Numbered from the stretch's first letter, positions 22,691 to 31,927 are shown. The stretch is 64,000 bases of DNA from Njordibacter sp937773555 (GCF_047730085.1 NZ_CP159830.1:744001-808000); one strand, 5' to 3'. Translations and numbers: made by a program. Notes: a model not told the origin generated them from the sequence alone.

Positions 22691-23866
22691 ATGGGTATGG
22701 TAATTGGAACAAACGTGGCGTCTTTGCAAGCTCAGCGCCATTTGGAATCCTCACGTGGTGACATGGAAACGGCTATGGAGCGCTTGGCGTCTGGTCAACG
22801 GATTAACTCAGCTGCGGATGATGCTGCTGGCATGGCCATTGCCAATAAAATAGAAGTGAAAGTGATGAGCCTTAATCAAGGCATAAGAAACGCCAATGAT
22901 GGTATGTCGATGGTACAGGTCGCTGAAGGCGGTATGGAAGAAATCGGTAATATTCTTGGTCGTATGAAGGAGCTTGCTGTGCAGGCGTCTAATGGCACTT
23001 ATGAGTCCGGAAGTTTAACCACGATGAATAACGAATATACCGCTCTTAGGACCGAAATTACGCGCATAGCGCAGACAACAGAATTCAATGGAGTGAGCGT
23101 TCTTAACTCAACGGACACTCCAAAAATTCAGGTTGGTGATAAATTAACCGACACCATAGATCTGTCTTTTCAAAAGATGAGGGCTGAGGACATTGGTGGC
23201 ACAGGAGCAACCGTTATCGCTAACTTCGGAAAATCAGTAACTGCTGGAGCTGCTGCCGCTCCTGCCGCTGACCCTGCTACCCTTGCTACTCAGCAGAGCC
23301 ACGTCTATAGTACTGCTACGATTAGTACCGGTAATTCTATTCAAATAACTGTGGCAGGCGATACATATGCTCAAGCGTTTGAAACCAGCGATGCCAACAC
23401 AATGACAAAATTGGTTGAGCAAATTAATGCCGGTGGAGACGCAGATGCTTCAGTTACATCAAATGCGCTTACAATAAATAGTAAAGACACCGGCTTGGGA
23501 GCGGACGTGGCGTCAGGCCCCCTTACCACTTTCCTCACTGAGGATGAAAATACCCGGTTACATCTTTCAAAGATTGAAACTTCTGGGGATGCACGTTTAG
23601 CGTTGGACAAAATTGATACGGCGTTGAAGCAAGTGGACAACTACCGTGCAACGCTTGGTTCAGTCTCTAAAACGCTTGATCATACAGTCTCTAACTTGAT
23701 GAATCGGGTGGAAAGTCAGTCTGCTGCGCTGTCTCGTATTAAAGATGCAGACTATGCGGTTGAATCAGCAAACCTTGCTAAAGCGCAAGTGCTTCAGCAA
23801 GCAGGCACTGCAATGCTAGCCCAGGCTAATGCTTCTGGCGAAGGTGTGTTACAGCTTTTGAAGTAA
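22691..23866 (+). CDS. Flagellin 2 (sigma-54-controlled copy)
   Basis: A 391-residue flagellin, 96% identical to flagellin 1 and the same length. It has canonical residues at the positions where flagellin 1 has Val (SAADDAAGMAIA), and ends GEGVLQLLK. AGGAG is 8 bases upstream of the ATG. Its promoter is sigma-54, so it should be made earlier than flagellin 1, as with the essential FlaA of Vibrio. It is followed by fliD after 72 bases, across an imperfect hairpin (AGCCATTTT at 23887 with AAAATGGCT at 23910) that has no T run. Confidence 0.96.
   Translation: MGMVIGTNVASLQAQRHLESSRGDMETAMERLASGQRINSAADDAAGMAIANKIEVKVMSLNQGIRNANDGMSMVQVAEGGMEEIGNILGRMKELAVQASNGTYESGSLTTMNNEYTALRTEITRIAQTTEFNGVSVLNSTDTPKIQVGDKLTDTIDLSFQKMRAEDIGGTGATVIANFGKSVTAGAAAAPAADPATLATQQSHVYSTATISTGNSIQITVAGDTYAQAFETSDANTMTKLVEQINAGGDADASVTSNALTINSKDTGLGADVASGPLTTFLTEDENTRLHLSKIETSGDARLALDKIDTALKQVDNYRATLGSVSKTLDHTVSNLMNRVESQSAALSRIKDADYAVESANLAKAQVLQQAGTAMLAQANASGEGVLQLLK
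23147..23839 (+). repeat. 693-base direct repeat, copy 2
   Basis: Identical to 21316-22008 inside flagellin 1; see that entry. Covers the variable domain and nearly all of the C-terminal conserved domain. Confidence 0.95.
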
Positions 23867-23938
23867 CAAAAGGTAGGGTGAAGTTAAGCCATTTTCTATA
23901 AAGCGGCCAAAAATGGCTGCAGTATTGAGGAGACCCAT

Positions 23939-25324
23939 ATGGAAACGGATTATTTACAAGCCTTGGGCGCTGGGGGTGGGTTTGACACGAAGCAAATTGT
24001 GACGGCCTTAGTGGCTGCAGAAAAAGCGGGTAAACAGTCCTCCATAGACCGGCGCACAGCAGATGTAGATACTAAACTATCGGGTATTGGGCAGCTTAAA
24101 TCTGCCCTGCAAACCTTACAAACATCGTTTGCTAGGGTAGATGATAAAGCTGATTTTAACTTTTCATCGTTAACTAATTCTGCACCCGCTATGGTCTCGG
24201 CTAATTTCGATGCAACCAGTGCCTTGCCGGGTACCTACACGTTAACTGTTAGTCAATTGGCAAAGAATGACGTAATTATATCTTCTGAATATAGTGATAT
24301 ATCATCTAATCAGGCCACTGCATCGGTGACTATTCAAGTAGGCAGCGGTAGTGTAGAAACGGTCACCCTTGCCGCGGGTGCTACAACGTTAAATGACCTA
24401 GTGGACGGCATTAATGCCCTTACTGCAAACGTGTCTGCGCGCATAGTAGAAACCAGTGTGGGTGCATTTCGTGTTGTCGTTGAAGGCCCGCAAGGAACTA
24501 GTAATGCACTGACCATTAACGACACTGTGTTTGGTTTAGTAACCCCCAGCAATAAAATACAAACAGCGCAAAATGCCACAGTCACTGTTAATGGGTTGTT
24601 GGTGTCAAGCGCAAGCAACCAAATAAGCGGTGTGGTGCCTGGCCTTAAACTAAACCTAATGTCTGAAACGACTACCGACGTCGTTTTGTCGGTCAGTAGA
24701 GACACCAGCGCAGCCAAGGCGTCTATTAACGATTTAGTAGCGTCCTACAATGTGTTTGAAGGCATTATTAGGGGCCTCACTGCCAGTGGCACCCCTACAA
24801 TGGAAGGCGGTGCGCTAAAGTCTGATGCCTCGGTGACTGCTATTAGAGAAAAAGTGCGTGGTTTTCTAACATCAGACAGCTCTACCCCGGGTGCTACTAA
24901 AATGGGTATGTCTGACATCGGTGTGTCGTTGCAGCGTAATGGCACCTTTAAAGTTAACGACACCGCTTTGTCTGCAGCACTGACCAGTGATTACACTGAT
25001 ATTACTAAAATGTTTAGCGCAGACACAAATAACCAAAGCAGTTATGACGGTGCAAGTCGTGGTATTGCGGGTGACATTGTTCATCAGATAACCAGTTATT
25101 TAGCGTTTGACGGCCTTATTAAAACTAGGGAGGGCAGTTACAGCAATGAAACAAAATATTTGTCAGTAGAGCAAAGTGACCTAGATAAAAAAATGGCAGC
25201 TATCCAGACGCGCTATACGCAGCAATTTAGCACCATGAGTAGGATTATGGACGAAATGAAGGCGACGCAAGACTACCTTGAATCAAGCCTGGGCAACCTG
25301 CCATTCACGTCTAAAAATGATTAA
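23939..25324 (+). CDS. fliD: Flagellar filament cap protein FliD
   Basis: A 461-residue hook-associated protein 2. The N-terminal FliD domain (GGGFDTKQIVTALVAAEK, then KLSGIGQLKSALQTLQTSF) and the C-terminal domain with coiled coil (LDKKMAAIQTRYTQQFSTMS) are clear. It caps the filament and guides flagellin folding. A good ribosome site GAGGAG precedes the ATG at 23939. fliS follows under its own predicted sigma-28 promoter. Confidence 0.95.
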   Translation: METDYLQALGAGGGFDTKQIVTALVAAEKAGKQSSIDRRTADVDTKLSGIGQLKSALQTLQTSFARVDDKADFNFSSLTNSAPAMVSANFDATSALPGTYTLTVSQLAKNDVIISSEYSDISSNQATASVTIQVGSGSVETVTLAAGATTLNDLVDGINALTANVSARIVETSVGAFRVVVEGPQGTSNALTINDTVFGLVTPSNKIQTAQNATVTVNGLLVSSASNQISGVVPGLKLNLMSETTTDVVLSVSRDTSAAKASINDLVASYNVFEGIIRGLTASGTPTMEGGALKSDASVTAIREKVRGFLTSDSSTPGATKMGMSDIGVSLQRNGTFKVNDTALSAALTSDYTDITKMFSADTNNQSSYDGASRGIAGDIVHQITSYLAFDGLIKTREGSYSNETKYLSVEQSDLDKKMAAIQTRYTQQFSTMSRIMDEMKATQDYLESSLGNLPFTSKND

Positions 25325-25353
25325 TATAATTAACGGGTTAGGGCCCAATCTTG

Positions 25354-25380
25354 TTAAGTTTTTGCGCTGCGTGTCGATAA
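25354..25380 (+). promoter_or_regulatory. Sigma-28 (FliA) promoter of fliS
   Basis: TTAAGTTT (25354-25361), 11 bases, GTCGATAA (25373-25380): two mismatches from the 16 defined consensus bases. fliS starts 36 bases downstream. Confidence 0.7.
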
Positions 25381-25415
25381 GTTAAGTATCTCAAACACAA
25401 ACTAAAGAAGCACCT

Positions 25416-25823
25416 ATGAACGCTAAGACAGCTTTGGCTCAATACGGACGTATTAAGAATGATACCCAATCAATGTATGCGTCACCTCATCAACTGATAT
25501 TGATGTTATTTGACGGGGCCATTGAAGCTATGAGCATAACGATCGGCGCTATTCAGCAAAATAACATTTCACTGCGTAGCAAACAAAGCAGCCGTGCTAT
25601 TTCTATTATCAACGGCATGCGGGATTGCTTAGATATAGAAGCCGGTAGTGAGTTGGCTAACAACTTAGATTCCTTGTACCTGTATATGGCTCAAGAGCTG
25701 TTTGTTGCGGGGTTAAAAAATGACACTGAAACCATCCGAAATATTCAAGCCATGTTAAGGGATATTCGAGAGTCTTGGGGGCAAATTCCTCTAGATAAGC
25801 ACTATATCCGAGGTGTTAATTAA
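25416..25823 (+). CDS. fliS: Flagellin export chaperone FliS
   Basis: A 135-residue helical protein with the FliS pattern: ALAQYGRI at the N-terminus, SPHQLILMLFDGAIEAM, and AQELFVAGLKNDTETIRNIQ. It binds the flagellin C-terminus in the cytoplasm before export. It lies directly after fliD, as usual, but fliT is absent. A predicted FliA promoter lies just upstream. Confidence 0.93.
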   Translation: MNAKTALAQYGRIKNDTQSMYASPHQLILMLFDGAIEAMSITIGAIQQNNISLRSKQSSRAISIINGMRDCLDIEAGSELANNLDSLYLYMAQELFVAGLKNDTETIRNIQAMLRDIRESWGQIPLDKHYIRGVN

Positions 25824-25947
25824 CATTTATTTAGCATAGCGGGTAATTAGGCACTAACTATAAGTAGTTGAAAGTAATTCAGAATTTCACTTGCATTTGA
25901 TCTGATACGTCGGTATTTTGACAATCCCAGCCATAAGAACCTTATTT

Positions 25948-27024
25948 ATGTTAAATATCGATGCTTTATTGTTAGGCAACTCAGTGCCTATGCAGCAGGT
26001 TAAGCGACTGATTCAGCAGGTTGCCAAGTCTAACGCCTCTGTGCTTATTCTTGGTGAATCTGGCACAGGCAAAGAGCTTGTTGCTAAGGCTTTACACCAA
26101 CAGTCTGACCGTTGTGAATACTCATACGTGCCTGTGAACTGTGGTGCAATCCCTGCAGAACTGCTTGAAAGTGAATTGTTTGGCCATGAGAAAGGTGCAT
26201 TCTCTGGCGCCTCTAGTACTAAAAGAGGCCGCTTTGAACTTGCTGACAAGGGCACTTTACTGCTGGATGAAATTGGCGAAATGCCGTTAAACATGCAGGT
26301 GAAGTTGCTCCGTGTGCTTCAAGAGCAAGTGATTGATAGGGTAGGTAGTGAAAAACCACGTGCGATTAATGTTCGCATTGTTGCAGCTACCCATCAAAAT
26401 TTATCTGCCAAAGTGGTTTCAGGTGGCTTTCGTGAAGACCTTTACTACCGGCTTAATGTGTTTCCTATTCAGGTGCCACCACTGCGAGATCGTGGTGAGG
26501 ATATTCTATTGCTATGGGATTTCTTTGCCAAAAGCCTAAGTTTTGATCATGATTCACCGGTCACGCTATCAATGGATGCAGCACATGAACTTCTGCAGCG
26601 TGAATGGAAAGGCAATTGTCGAGAGCTGCGCAATTTAGTTGAACGCATGAGTATTTTGTACCCAGGCAAAAAAATCACCGTGCAACACCTTAAACCGAGT
26701 ACGCCCAGATTGCTTTCAGAAATGATGGCAGAGGAGGCTCAAGCTGAATTAGTGTTACTTCCTCAAGCGGCCACCCCACCCAGTTTGTTTGCGCCCCTAG
26801 TGGTTGATAAACAGCTTACTAATACCCAGCAATTAGCCGATGGGTTGGTATCAGGCATCGACATCAGCCAAGGGTGTGACCTTAAGCAGCAACTCATTGC
26901 GGTAGAAACTCAGCTTATCCAAAAAGCACTTGATGCAACCTTAGGTAATGTCAGTAAAGCTGCAGATTTATTGTGTGTCAGGCGTACGACATTGATCGAA
27001 AAAATTAAGAAATACCAGTTGTAA
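25948..27024 (+). CDS. flrA: FlrA/FleQ-like sigma-54 activator lacking the N-terminal domain
   Basis: A 358-residue enhancer-binding protein made only of the AAA+ domain (Walker A GESGTGKE about 36-43, Walker B GTLLLDEIGE) and a C-terminal helix-turn-helix whose end (VRRTTLIEKIKKYQL) is the FleQ/FlrA type. The N-terminal FleQ domain of about 130 residues is missing. The sigma-54 contact loop reads GAFSGA (83-88) instead of GAFTGA. FleQ's c-di-GMP-binding Arg in LFRSLVG has no counterpart (IDALLLG here). By position and HTH it should be the flagellar master regulator acting on the flrC promoter. The ATG at 25948 is used; the ribosome site is weak and a TTG at 25918 is possible. Confidence 0.82.
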   Translation: MLNIDALLLGNSVPMQQVKRLIQQVAKSNASVLILGESGTGKELVAKALHQQSDRCEYSYVPVNCGAIPAELLESELFGHEKGAFSGASSTKRGRFELADKGTLLLDEIGEMPLNMQVKLLRVLQEQVIDRVGSEKPRAINVRIVAATHQNLSAKVVSGGFREDLYYRLNVFPIQVPPLRDRGEDILLLWDFFAKSLSFDHDSPVTLSMDAAHELLQREWKGNCRELRNLVERMSILYPGKKITVQHLKPSTPRLLSEMMAEEAQAELVLLPQAATPPSLFAPLVVDKQLTNTQQLADGLVSGIDISQGCDLKQQLIAVETQLIQKALDATLGNVSKAADLLCVRRTTLIEKIKKYQL

Positions 27025-27127
27025 GACCCTCATTAATATTGACGTAATACCGTCTATTTTTCAATACCAGCCTCGCGTTACCAATAAAAAACTATAAAAA
27101 ACAATTAGTTAAACCATTTCTATCTTT

Positions 27128-27145
27128 ATGGCATTAAAATTGCAT
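27128..27145 (+). promoter_or_regulatory. Sigma-54 promoter of the flrC-fliE operon
   Basis: ATGGCATTAAAATTGCAT has GG at 27130-27131 and GC at 27142-27143, spacing 10, with TTGCA at -12. No GGCAA-N4-TTGCC palindrome is seen nearby, consistent with control by the FlrA-like protein instead of FlrC. Confidence 0.75.
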
Positions 27146-27195
27146 TTAAGCTTGTGTAGAGTTTTACGCCCTTGGGCAAACCACAAGTGGATTCA

Positions 27196-28653
27196 ATGAT
27201 GGCCAATACCAACGCAACAGTTGCAATACTAGATAGCCAAGACACAGGCCTAGATATGCTCGCCGAAATGGCCAGTAGTGCTGGCATGGCGGTGCTGCCA
27301 GCACACGATTTGAATGAGCTAAGGGTTTTTTTGAGCCGCAGTCAGATTGAGTTACTGGTGATTAACGCTACCAATTTGCAAGTACCTCTAGCGGCTGTAT
27401 TCAAACAATTAGCAGAGTCCCTCCATCGTGCTGATGTATTGGTATTAGTAGATTCGAGCGACGTGCATACTGCCGTAACAGCGATGGCCCTGGGCGCTAA
27501 AAACGTGTTAACACTGCCTATTGAGCCCGGTCATTTTAAGCGTTATTTACGCCATTTGTTAGCGCGCAAACCGGATGGTTTTATTTGCCGGGACATTCGT
27601 AGCCAACAGCTTTTAGCGCTGTCAGAACGGGTTGCAAAAACTGACGTTACCGTACTTATCGGTGGTGAGTCGGGTGCTGGAAAAGAAGTATTAGCCAAAC
27701 ATATTCACCAAGCATCACCTAGGTCTGAAGGTGAGTTTGTGGCTGTTAACTGCGCATCGATCCCAGAGACGATGTTAGAAGATATGCTTTTTGGCCATGA
27801 AAAAGGTTCCTTTACCGGCGCTCATCAGCGCTATTTGGGTTTATTTGAGCAGGCTCAAGGCGGCACTTTATTTTTAGACGAAGTGGGTGAGCTGCCATTC
27901 TCTTTGCAGGCCAAGTTATTGCGAGTGGTGCAAGAAAAAGAACTTAAACGTTTGGGCGGCACCGAGGTTATTAAATTAGATACTCGTATTATTGCTGCGA
28001 CCAACCGCAACTTGCAAAAAGAAGTTCTAGAAAAACGATTTAGAGAAGACCTCTATTACCGCCTCAACGTATTCCCCCTTAAGTTATTACCGCTTCGAGA
28101 TCGGGCCCAAGATATTTTGCCAATTGCTCAATTTTTATTACAGCGTTATCGCGGCAGCATGGGGGCTGCCGCGGTTAATGCTCAGTTTGATTCGGCCGCT
28201 TTGGGGTTTTTGCAGTCTTATTCTTGGCCTGGTAATGTGCGCGAGCTAGAAAACGTAGTTCAGCGCGCCTTGGTGCTGGCAGTAGGTGGGGCAATAGGGC
28301 TAGAGCATTTGTTGGTCGATGGAGGCCTAGATGACTTTATGGAACAAATGCCAAGTGTTGGGTTGGTGAAAAATATCAATTCATTGCCTACGGTCGTTGA
28401 ACCACCGATGCCACAAGAACTGTGCCAGGCTTACCAAGCAACGGGCACGGATGGTGGCTATGTTGGGCCAGATTCGCAACATCGCGGTTTGTCTGAAGTC
28501 GCACGTGACAGTGAACAAAAAATGATTGTAACAACGTTAGGCCGCCTTAATGGCAGCCGCAAAGAGGCTGCTCTTGAATTGGGTATTAGCCCGCGAACTT
28601 TACGTTATAGGCTAGCTAAGATGAAAGATCTTGGCATCGCCATACCTGGTTAG
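27196..28653 (+). CDS. flrC: FlrC/FleR-like sigma-54 activator with degenerate receiver
   Basis: A 485-residue NtrC-type regulator. The N-terminal receiver fold (about 8-122) is recognisable, but the phospho-acceptor position is N57 (ELLVINATN) in place of Asp, the acidic pair is reduced to LDS and the conserved Lys region reads TLPIEP. The AAA+ domain has GGESGAGKE, GSFTGA (204-209) and GTLFLDEVGE. The C-terminal LGISPRTLRYRLAKMKDLGI is diagnostic of FleR/FlrC. It should activate middle flagellar genes from sigma-54 promoters. The start follows the sigma-54 promoter at 27128; a TTG at 27172 has no ribosome site. No histidine kinase gene is adjacent. fliE begins 12 bases later. Confidence 0.88.
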   Translation: MMANTNATVAILDSQDTGLDMLAEMASSAGMAVLPAHDLNELRVFLSRSQIELLVINATNLQVPLAAVFKQLAESLHRADVLVLVDSSDVHTAVTAMALGAKNVLTLPIEPGHFKRYLRHLLARKPDGFICRDIRSQQLLALSERVAKTDVTVLIGGESGAGKEVLAKHIHQASPRSEGEFVAVNCASIPETMLEDMLFGHEKGSFTGAHQRYLGLFEQAQGGTLFLDEVGELPFSLQAKLLRVVQEKELKRLGGTEVIKLDTRIIAATNRNLQKEVLEKRFREDLYYRLNVFPLKLLPLRDRAQDILPIAQFLLQRYRGSMGAAAVNAQFDSAALGFLQSYSWPGNVRELENVVQRALVLAVGGAIGLEHLLVDGGLDDFMEQMPSVGLVKNINSLPTVVEPPMPQELCQAYQATGTDGGYVGPDSQHRGLSEVARDSEQKMIVTTLGRLNGSRKEAALELGISPRTLRYRLAKMKDLGIAIPG

Positions 28654-28665
28654 AGACTAAAAAAC

Positions 28666-29001
28666 ATGACAATAAATAGCACGAACGCAATGCAGGGTAT
28701 GATTAACCAGATGCGCATCATGGCCAGCCAATCTCAGGCTCAGTTACCCAGTAGTGGTGGCGTAAACCAAGCTGAAGGGGCTTCTAGTTTTGGTGATGCA
28801 CTCTCTTCTAGCCTTAAGTCTGTCAATGAAACTCAAATGACAGCAAAGCATATGGCCGAAGCTTATGACCGTGGAGCAGATATTCCTTTAGCAGACGTTA
28901 TGTTGAGTATGCAAAAATCGTCTATGGCTTATCAAGCCACGCTGCAGGTGAGAAACAAAGTGCTGTCTGCTTATCAAGACATTATGAAAATGCCGGTTTA
29001 G
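28666..29001 (+). CDS. fliE: Flagellar hook-basal body protein FliE
   Basis: A 111-residue protein, the usual length. The C-terminal FliE pattern (GADIPLADVMLSMQKSSMAYQ, then VRNKVLSAYQDIMKMPV) is complete. It joins the MS ring to the rod. It starts 12 bases after flrC and opens the long fli operon. Confidence 0.95.
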   Translation: MTINSTNAMQGMINQMRIMASQSQAQLPSSGGVNQAEGASSFGDALSSSLKSVNETQMTAKHMAEAYDRGADIPLADVMLSMQKSSMAYQATLQVRNKVLSAYQDIMKMPV

Positions 29002-29050
29002 GCTCCCTTACACACAAAAAAATGATTCCGAAAAGGTTTAGGATTACCCC

Positions 29051-30817
29051 ATGGCAGAGACGACAATGACTCAAACTGCATTACCACAAGGTGAAGTTAG
29101 CCCCCAGCAATCTGTGCCCCAAGGTATGTGGGCGGAGTTTTTGGCACAACCAGCTGTGCGACGTACCTTACCATTAGCGGTTACGGTATTTGCTTTGTTA
29201 GTCATGGTAATGGTGTATATGGCATTAAATAAAGCCAGTTATCGGCCATTATTTCCTGGTATGAGTGGCGTAGATCAGGCTGCTGCTTTTGAAAGCCTGC
29301 AAAAATCTGGCATGCCAGTAGAAATTGATGCTGCAACTGGCTCTGTGAGTGTGCCTAATGACATGTATCATCAGGCTAAAATGGTGCTAGCTAGCCAAGG
29401 TATTCCCGCAACGTCGACAGACGGATTTGCCATGATCCGCGACCAGCAATCCATGGGAACTAGTCAGTTTATTGAACAAAAGCGCTATCAATTAGCCATT
29501 GAAGAGGAATTAGCACATTCAATTAGCAGTATTCAAGCGGTGCAGGCAGCCAGAGTGCATCTAGCAGTGCCTAAGCAGTCTGTGTTTGTGCGTAACCGTG
29601 TTGAACCCACAGCATCGGTGATTTTAACGCTGTCTCAAGGGCGCCGTTTATCCGATGCGCAGGCGCAGGCTGTGGTGCATATGGTGGCCTCCAGTGTGCC
29701 CTATTTAGAAGCTAGAAATGTCTCTGTAGTGGATCAATTTGGTAATTTATTGGCAAATGATGAAGACTCAAGTGGTTTGGGCATGAGTGATAAGCAGTTA
29801 AGTTACCGTAATAAGCTAGAAAAAATGTACCAACAGCGTATTCAATCATTGTTAACCCCCTTGGTCGGTGTCAATAAGTTGCGGGCAGAAGTGAATGCCG
29901 ACATGGACTTTACGGTGCAGGAAATAACCCAAGAAAACTTTAACCCTGACACGATAGCCATACGCAGTGAACAGCTCTCTCAAGGTGGAAGTCAAAAGGT
30001 TGGTGTCTCAGGGCTGGGTGTGCCTGGAAGTTTATCTAACGAACGGCCAGCAGACCCAGTAATGAAAGAAAACCAAAACCAAAACCAAAACCAGCCAATG
30101 CTAGTGACTCAAAGCGGTTTAAATGTTGCTGGGCCTTCAGGAGACCTGAACCGTACGCGTAATTACGAAATTGATCGCACTATCCAGCATACTAAGCTTG
30201 CTGCTGGAGAGTTAAAGCGTTTAAGCATATCCGTAGTCATTGATGAACCCTTCACCATAAACGATCAAGGTGAACAGGAACGTCAGCCAATAACAGAAGA
30301 TCAGATTCAGCGCTTGGAAAATTTGGTTAAAACTGCAGTGGGTTTTGACACCTTGCGAGGAGACAATGTTACGGTACTGGGAATGGCTTTTCAGGTGGAA
30401 GAGCAAGTTCCAGCAGCGCCAATATGGGAGCAAGTTTGGTTGCAAAATTTGGTGGGTAAAATTTTATTAGCACTACTGGCTTTAGTGTTTATCTTACTCG
30501 TTCTTAGGCCGGCAATTAAAAACCTAGTAGGGACTAAAGCAGTGGGTGAACTGGCTGCCTCAACCGCTGTTGTTGCCAGTTCAGGGCGGGGCAAAGGCTT
30601 GAGTACTCTACAAAAGACCGAAGAGCCTGAAGAAGAAGAAGGTATAGAGTTGATTAAAGCCAAATTGCAGAACTCTGCCAAATCTGCTGTATCTCCAGAA
30701 ATGTTGGATATGGCCAATAGTTATGACGATAAAGCAGCGCTAATGAGAATGTTAGTTAAAGAAGATTCGAAGCGTGTGGCTGGGGTTATTTTAAATTGGG
30801 TTAAAGCAGAGGCGTGA
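29051..30817 (+). CDS. fliF: Flagellar MS-ring protein FliF
   Basis: A 588-residue inner-membrane protein with two membrane segments (about 40-59 and 465-485), the ring-building motifs (YRPLFPGM, ALEGELARTI-like AIEEELAHSI, ARVHLAVPKQSVFVR) and a C-terminal FliG-binding tail. A run ENQNQNQNQPM is encoded by a hexanucleotide repeat (AACCAA, 30071-30093) in the periplasmic loop. GGTTTAGGATT precedes the ATG. Confidence 0.97.
   Translation: MAETTMTQTALPQGEVSPQQSVPQGMWAEFLAQPAVRRTLPLAVTVFALLVMVMVYMALNKASYRPLFPGMSGVDQAAAFESLQKSGMPVEIDAATGSVSVPNDMYHQAKMVLASQGIPATSTDGFAMIRDQQSMGTSQFIEQKRYQLAIEEELAHSISSIQAVQAARVHLAVPKQSVFVRNRVEPTASVILTLSQGRRLSDAQAQAVVHMVASSVPYLEARNVSVVDQFGNLLANDEDSSGLGMSDKQLSYRNKLEKMYQQRIQSLLTPLVGVNKLRAEVNADMDFTVQEITQENFNPDTIAIRSEQLSQGGSQKVGVSGLGVPGSLSNERPADPVMKENQNQNQNQPMLVTQSGLNVAGPSGDLNRTRNYEIDRTIQHTKLAAGELKRLSISVVIDEPFTINDQGEQERQPITEDQIQRLENLVKTAVGFDTLRGDNVTVLGMAFQVEEQVPAAPIWEQVWLQNLVGKILLALLALVFILLVLRPAIKNLVGTKAVGELAASTAVVASSGRGKGLSTLQKTEEPEEEEGIELIKAKLQNSAKSAVSPEMLDMANSYDDKAALMRMLVKEDSKRVAGVILNWVKAEA
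30071..30093 (+). repeat. AACCAA tandem repeat in fliF
   Basis: Nearly four in-frame copies of AACCAA encode alternating Asn-Gln in the periplasmic loop of FliF. Length changes would keep the frame. Confidence 0.8.
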
Positions 30818-30865
30818 GTTTAGACCCAATCATTGGAATAGATATTTTAGAATCGAGAAAGCAAT

Positions 30866-31927
30866 ATGCCGGCTGAAGAAAACACACCAACAGCACCTAA
30901 AGAACCCACTATTAGCGTAGCAGACAGCAGCGAGTTTAAGGCTTTAAACAATGCCCAAAAAACAGCCATTTTCATGATGGTTCTGGGGGAGGAAGAGGCT
31001 GCAGATGTGATTGCACACATGCCACCACGTGAGGTTCAACAATTAGGAGCGGCGATGGTGTCTGTGAGTAACGTTTCACAAACTACTGTAGATATGGTGC
31101 TGGATGAATTTGTTGTGATTATGAAACAACAAACCAACTTGTCTATGGGTACCAGTGATTATGTCCAACGGGTGCTTACAAAAGCCTTAGGTGATGGCAA
31201 GGCATCTAGTGTGCTTAATCGTATCATTCCATCTCGGGCAGGCCGTGGGTTAGATATGCTTAATTGGATGGATGCTCGGTCTATTGCTGAGATGATTCGG
31301 AGTGAGCACCCACAAATAATTGCTATCACTGTATCCCTTTTAGAGCATGAGTTAGCTGCCGATGTATTGCGTCATTTTCCAAAAGAATTACGCCCAGACG
31401 TTATTATGCGAATAGCCAACTTAGAAATCATCCAACCAGAAGCGCTAGAAGAGCTTGAGGTTATTATGAAGAAGCAATTCGCCGACAACTCTGCACTAAA
31501 ATCTACGGATGTAGGCGGAGTCACCCGAGCGGCTAAAATTATGAACTTTGCCAAGGCTGAAATGGAAAGCCAGATCATGAATAGCCTTATGGATGCGGAT
31601 GAAGCCCTCACAGGCCGTATAAAAGATAATATGTTTATCTTTGCTAACCTACAAAGCTTGGATGCGCGCAGCCTTCAAACCCTTATTCGTAATATAGAAA
31701 CAGAAAAGCTGATGATCGCTTTGAAAGGGACAGATGACGCTGTTAAAAATGCGTTTGTGGAGAACATGTCCGCCCGGGGTGGAGAACTCTTCTTAGACGA
31801 TATGGAAGCTAGCGGCCCAGTGCGCATTAGTGACGTGGAAGAAGCCCAAAAAGAGATTCTTCTTATCGCGCGACGGTTGTCAGATGCTGGAGAAGTGATG
31901 TTAGGCAATGGAGCTGATTTTGTCTGA
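30866..31927 (+). CDS. fliG: Flagellar motor switch protein FliG
   Basis: A 353-residue switch protein with the three FliG domains: LNNAQKTAIFMMVLGEEEA at the start, the middle EHPQIIAITVSLLEHE (with HPQ), and the C-terminal domain with charged torque helix (NMSARGGELFLDDMEASGPV). It sits on the cytoplasmic face of the MS ring and contacts the stator. Its last 20 bases overlap fliH. Confidence 0.98.
   Translation: MPAEENTPTAPKEPTISVADSSEFKALNNAQKTAIFMMVLGEEEAADVIAHMPPREVQQLGAAMVSVSNVSQTTVDMVLDEFVVIMKQQTNLSMGTSDYVQRVLTKALGDGKASSVLNRIIPSRAGRGLDMLNWMDARSIAEMIRSEHPQIIAITVSLLEHELAADVLRHFPKELRPDVIMRIANLEIIQPEALEELEVIMKKQFADNSALKSTDVGGVTRAAKIMNFAKAEMESQIMNSLMDADEALTGRIKDNMFIFANLQSLDARSLQTLIRNIETEKLMIALKGTDDAVKNAFVENMSARGGELFLDDMEASGPVRISDVEEAQKEILLIARRLSDAGEVMLGNGADFV

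Noticed and set aside
21403..23640. Pairs of identical antisense open frames inside the two flagellins
   Set aside because: They are the same in both copies only because the flagellin DNA is identical there; they have no ribosome sites and lie opposite strongly conserved coding sequence.
20860..23866. Assembly duplication of one flagellin
   Set aside because: The copies differ at about 15 residues, have different promoters and different flanking genes.
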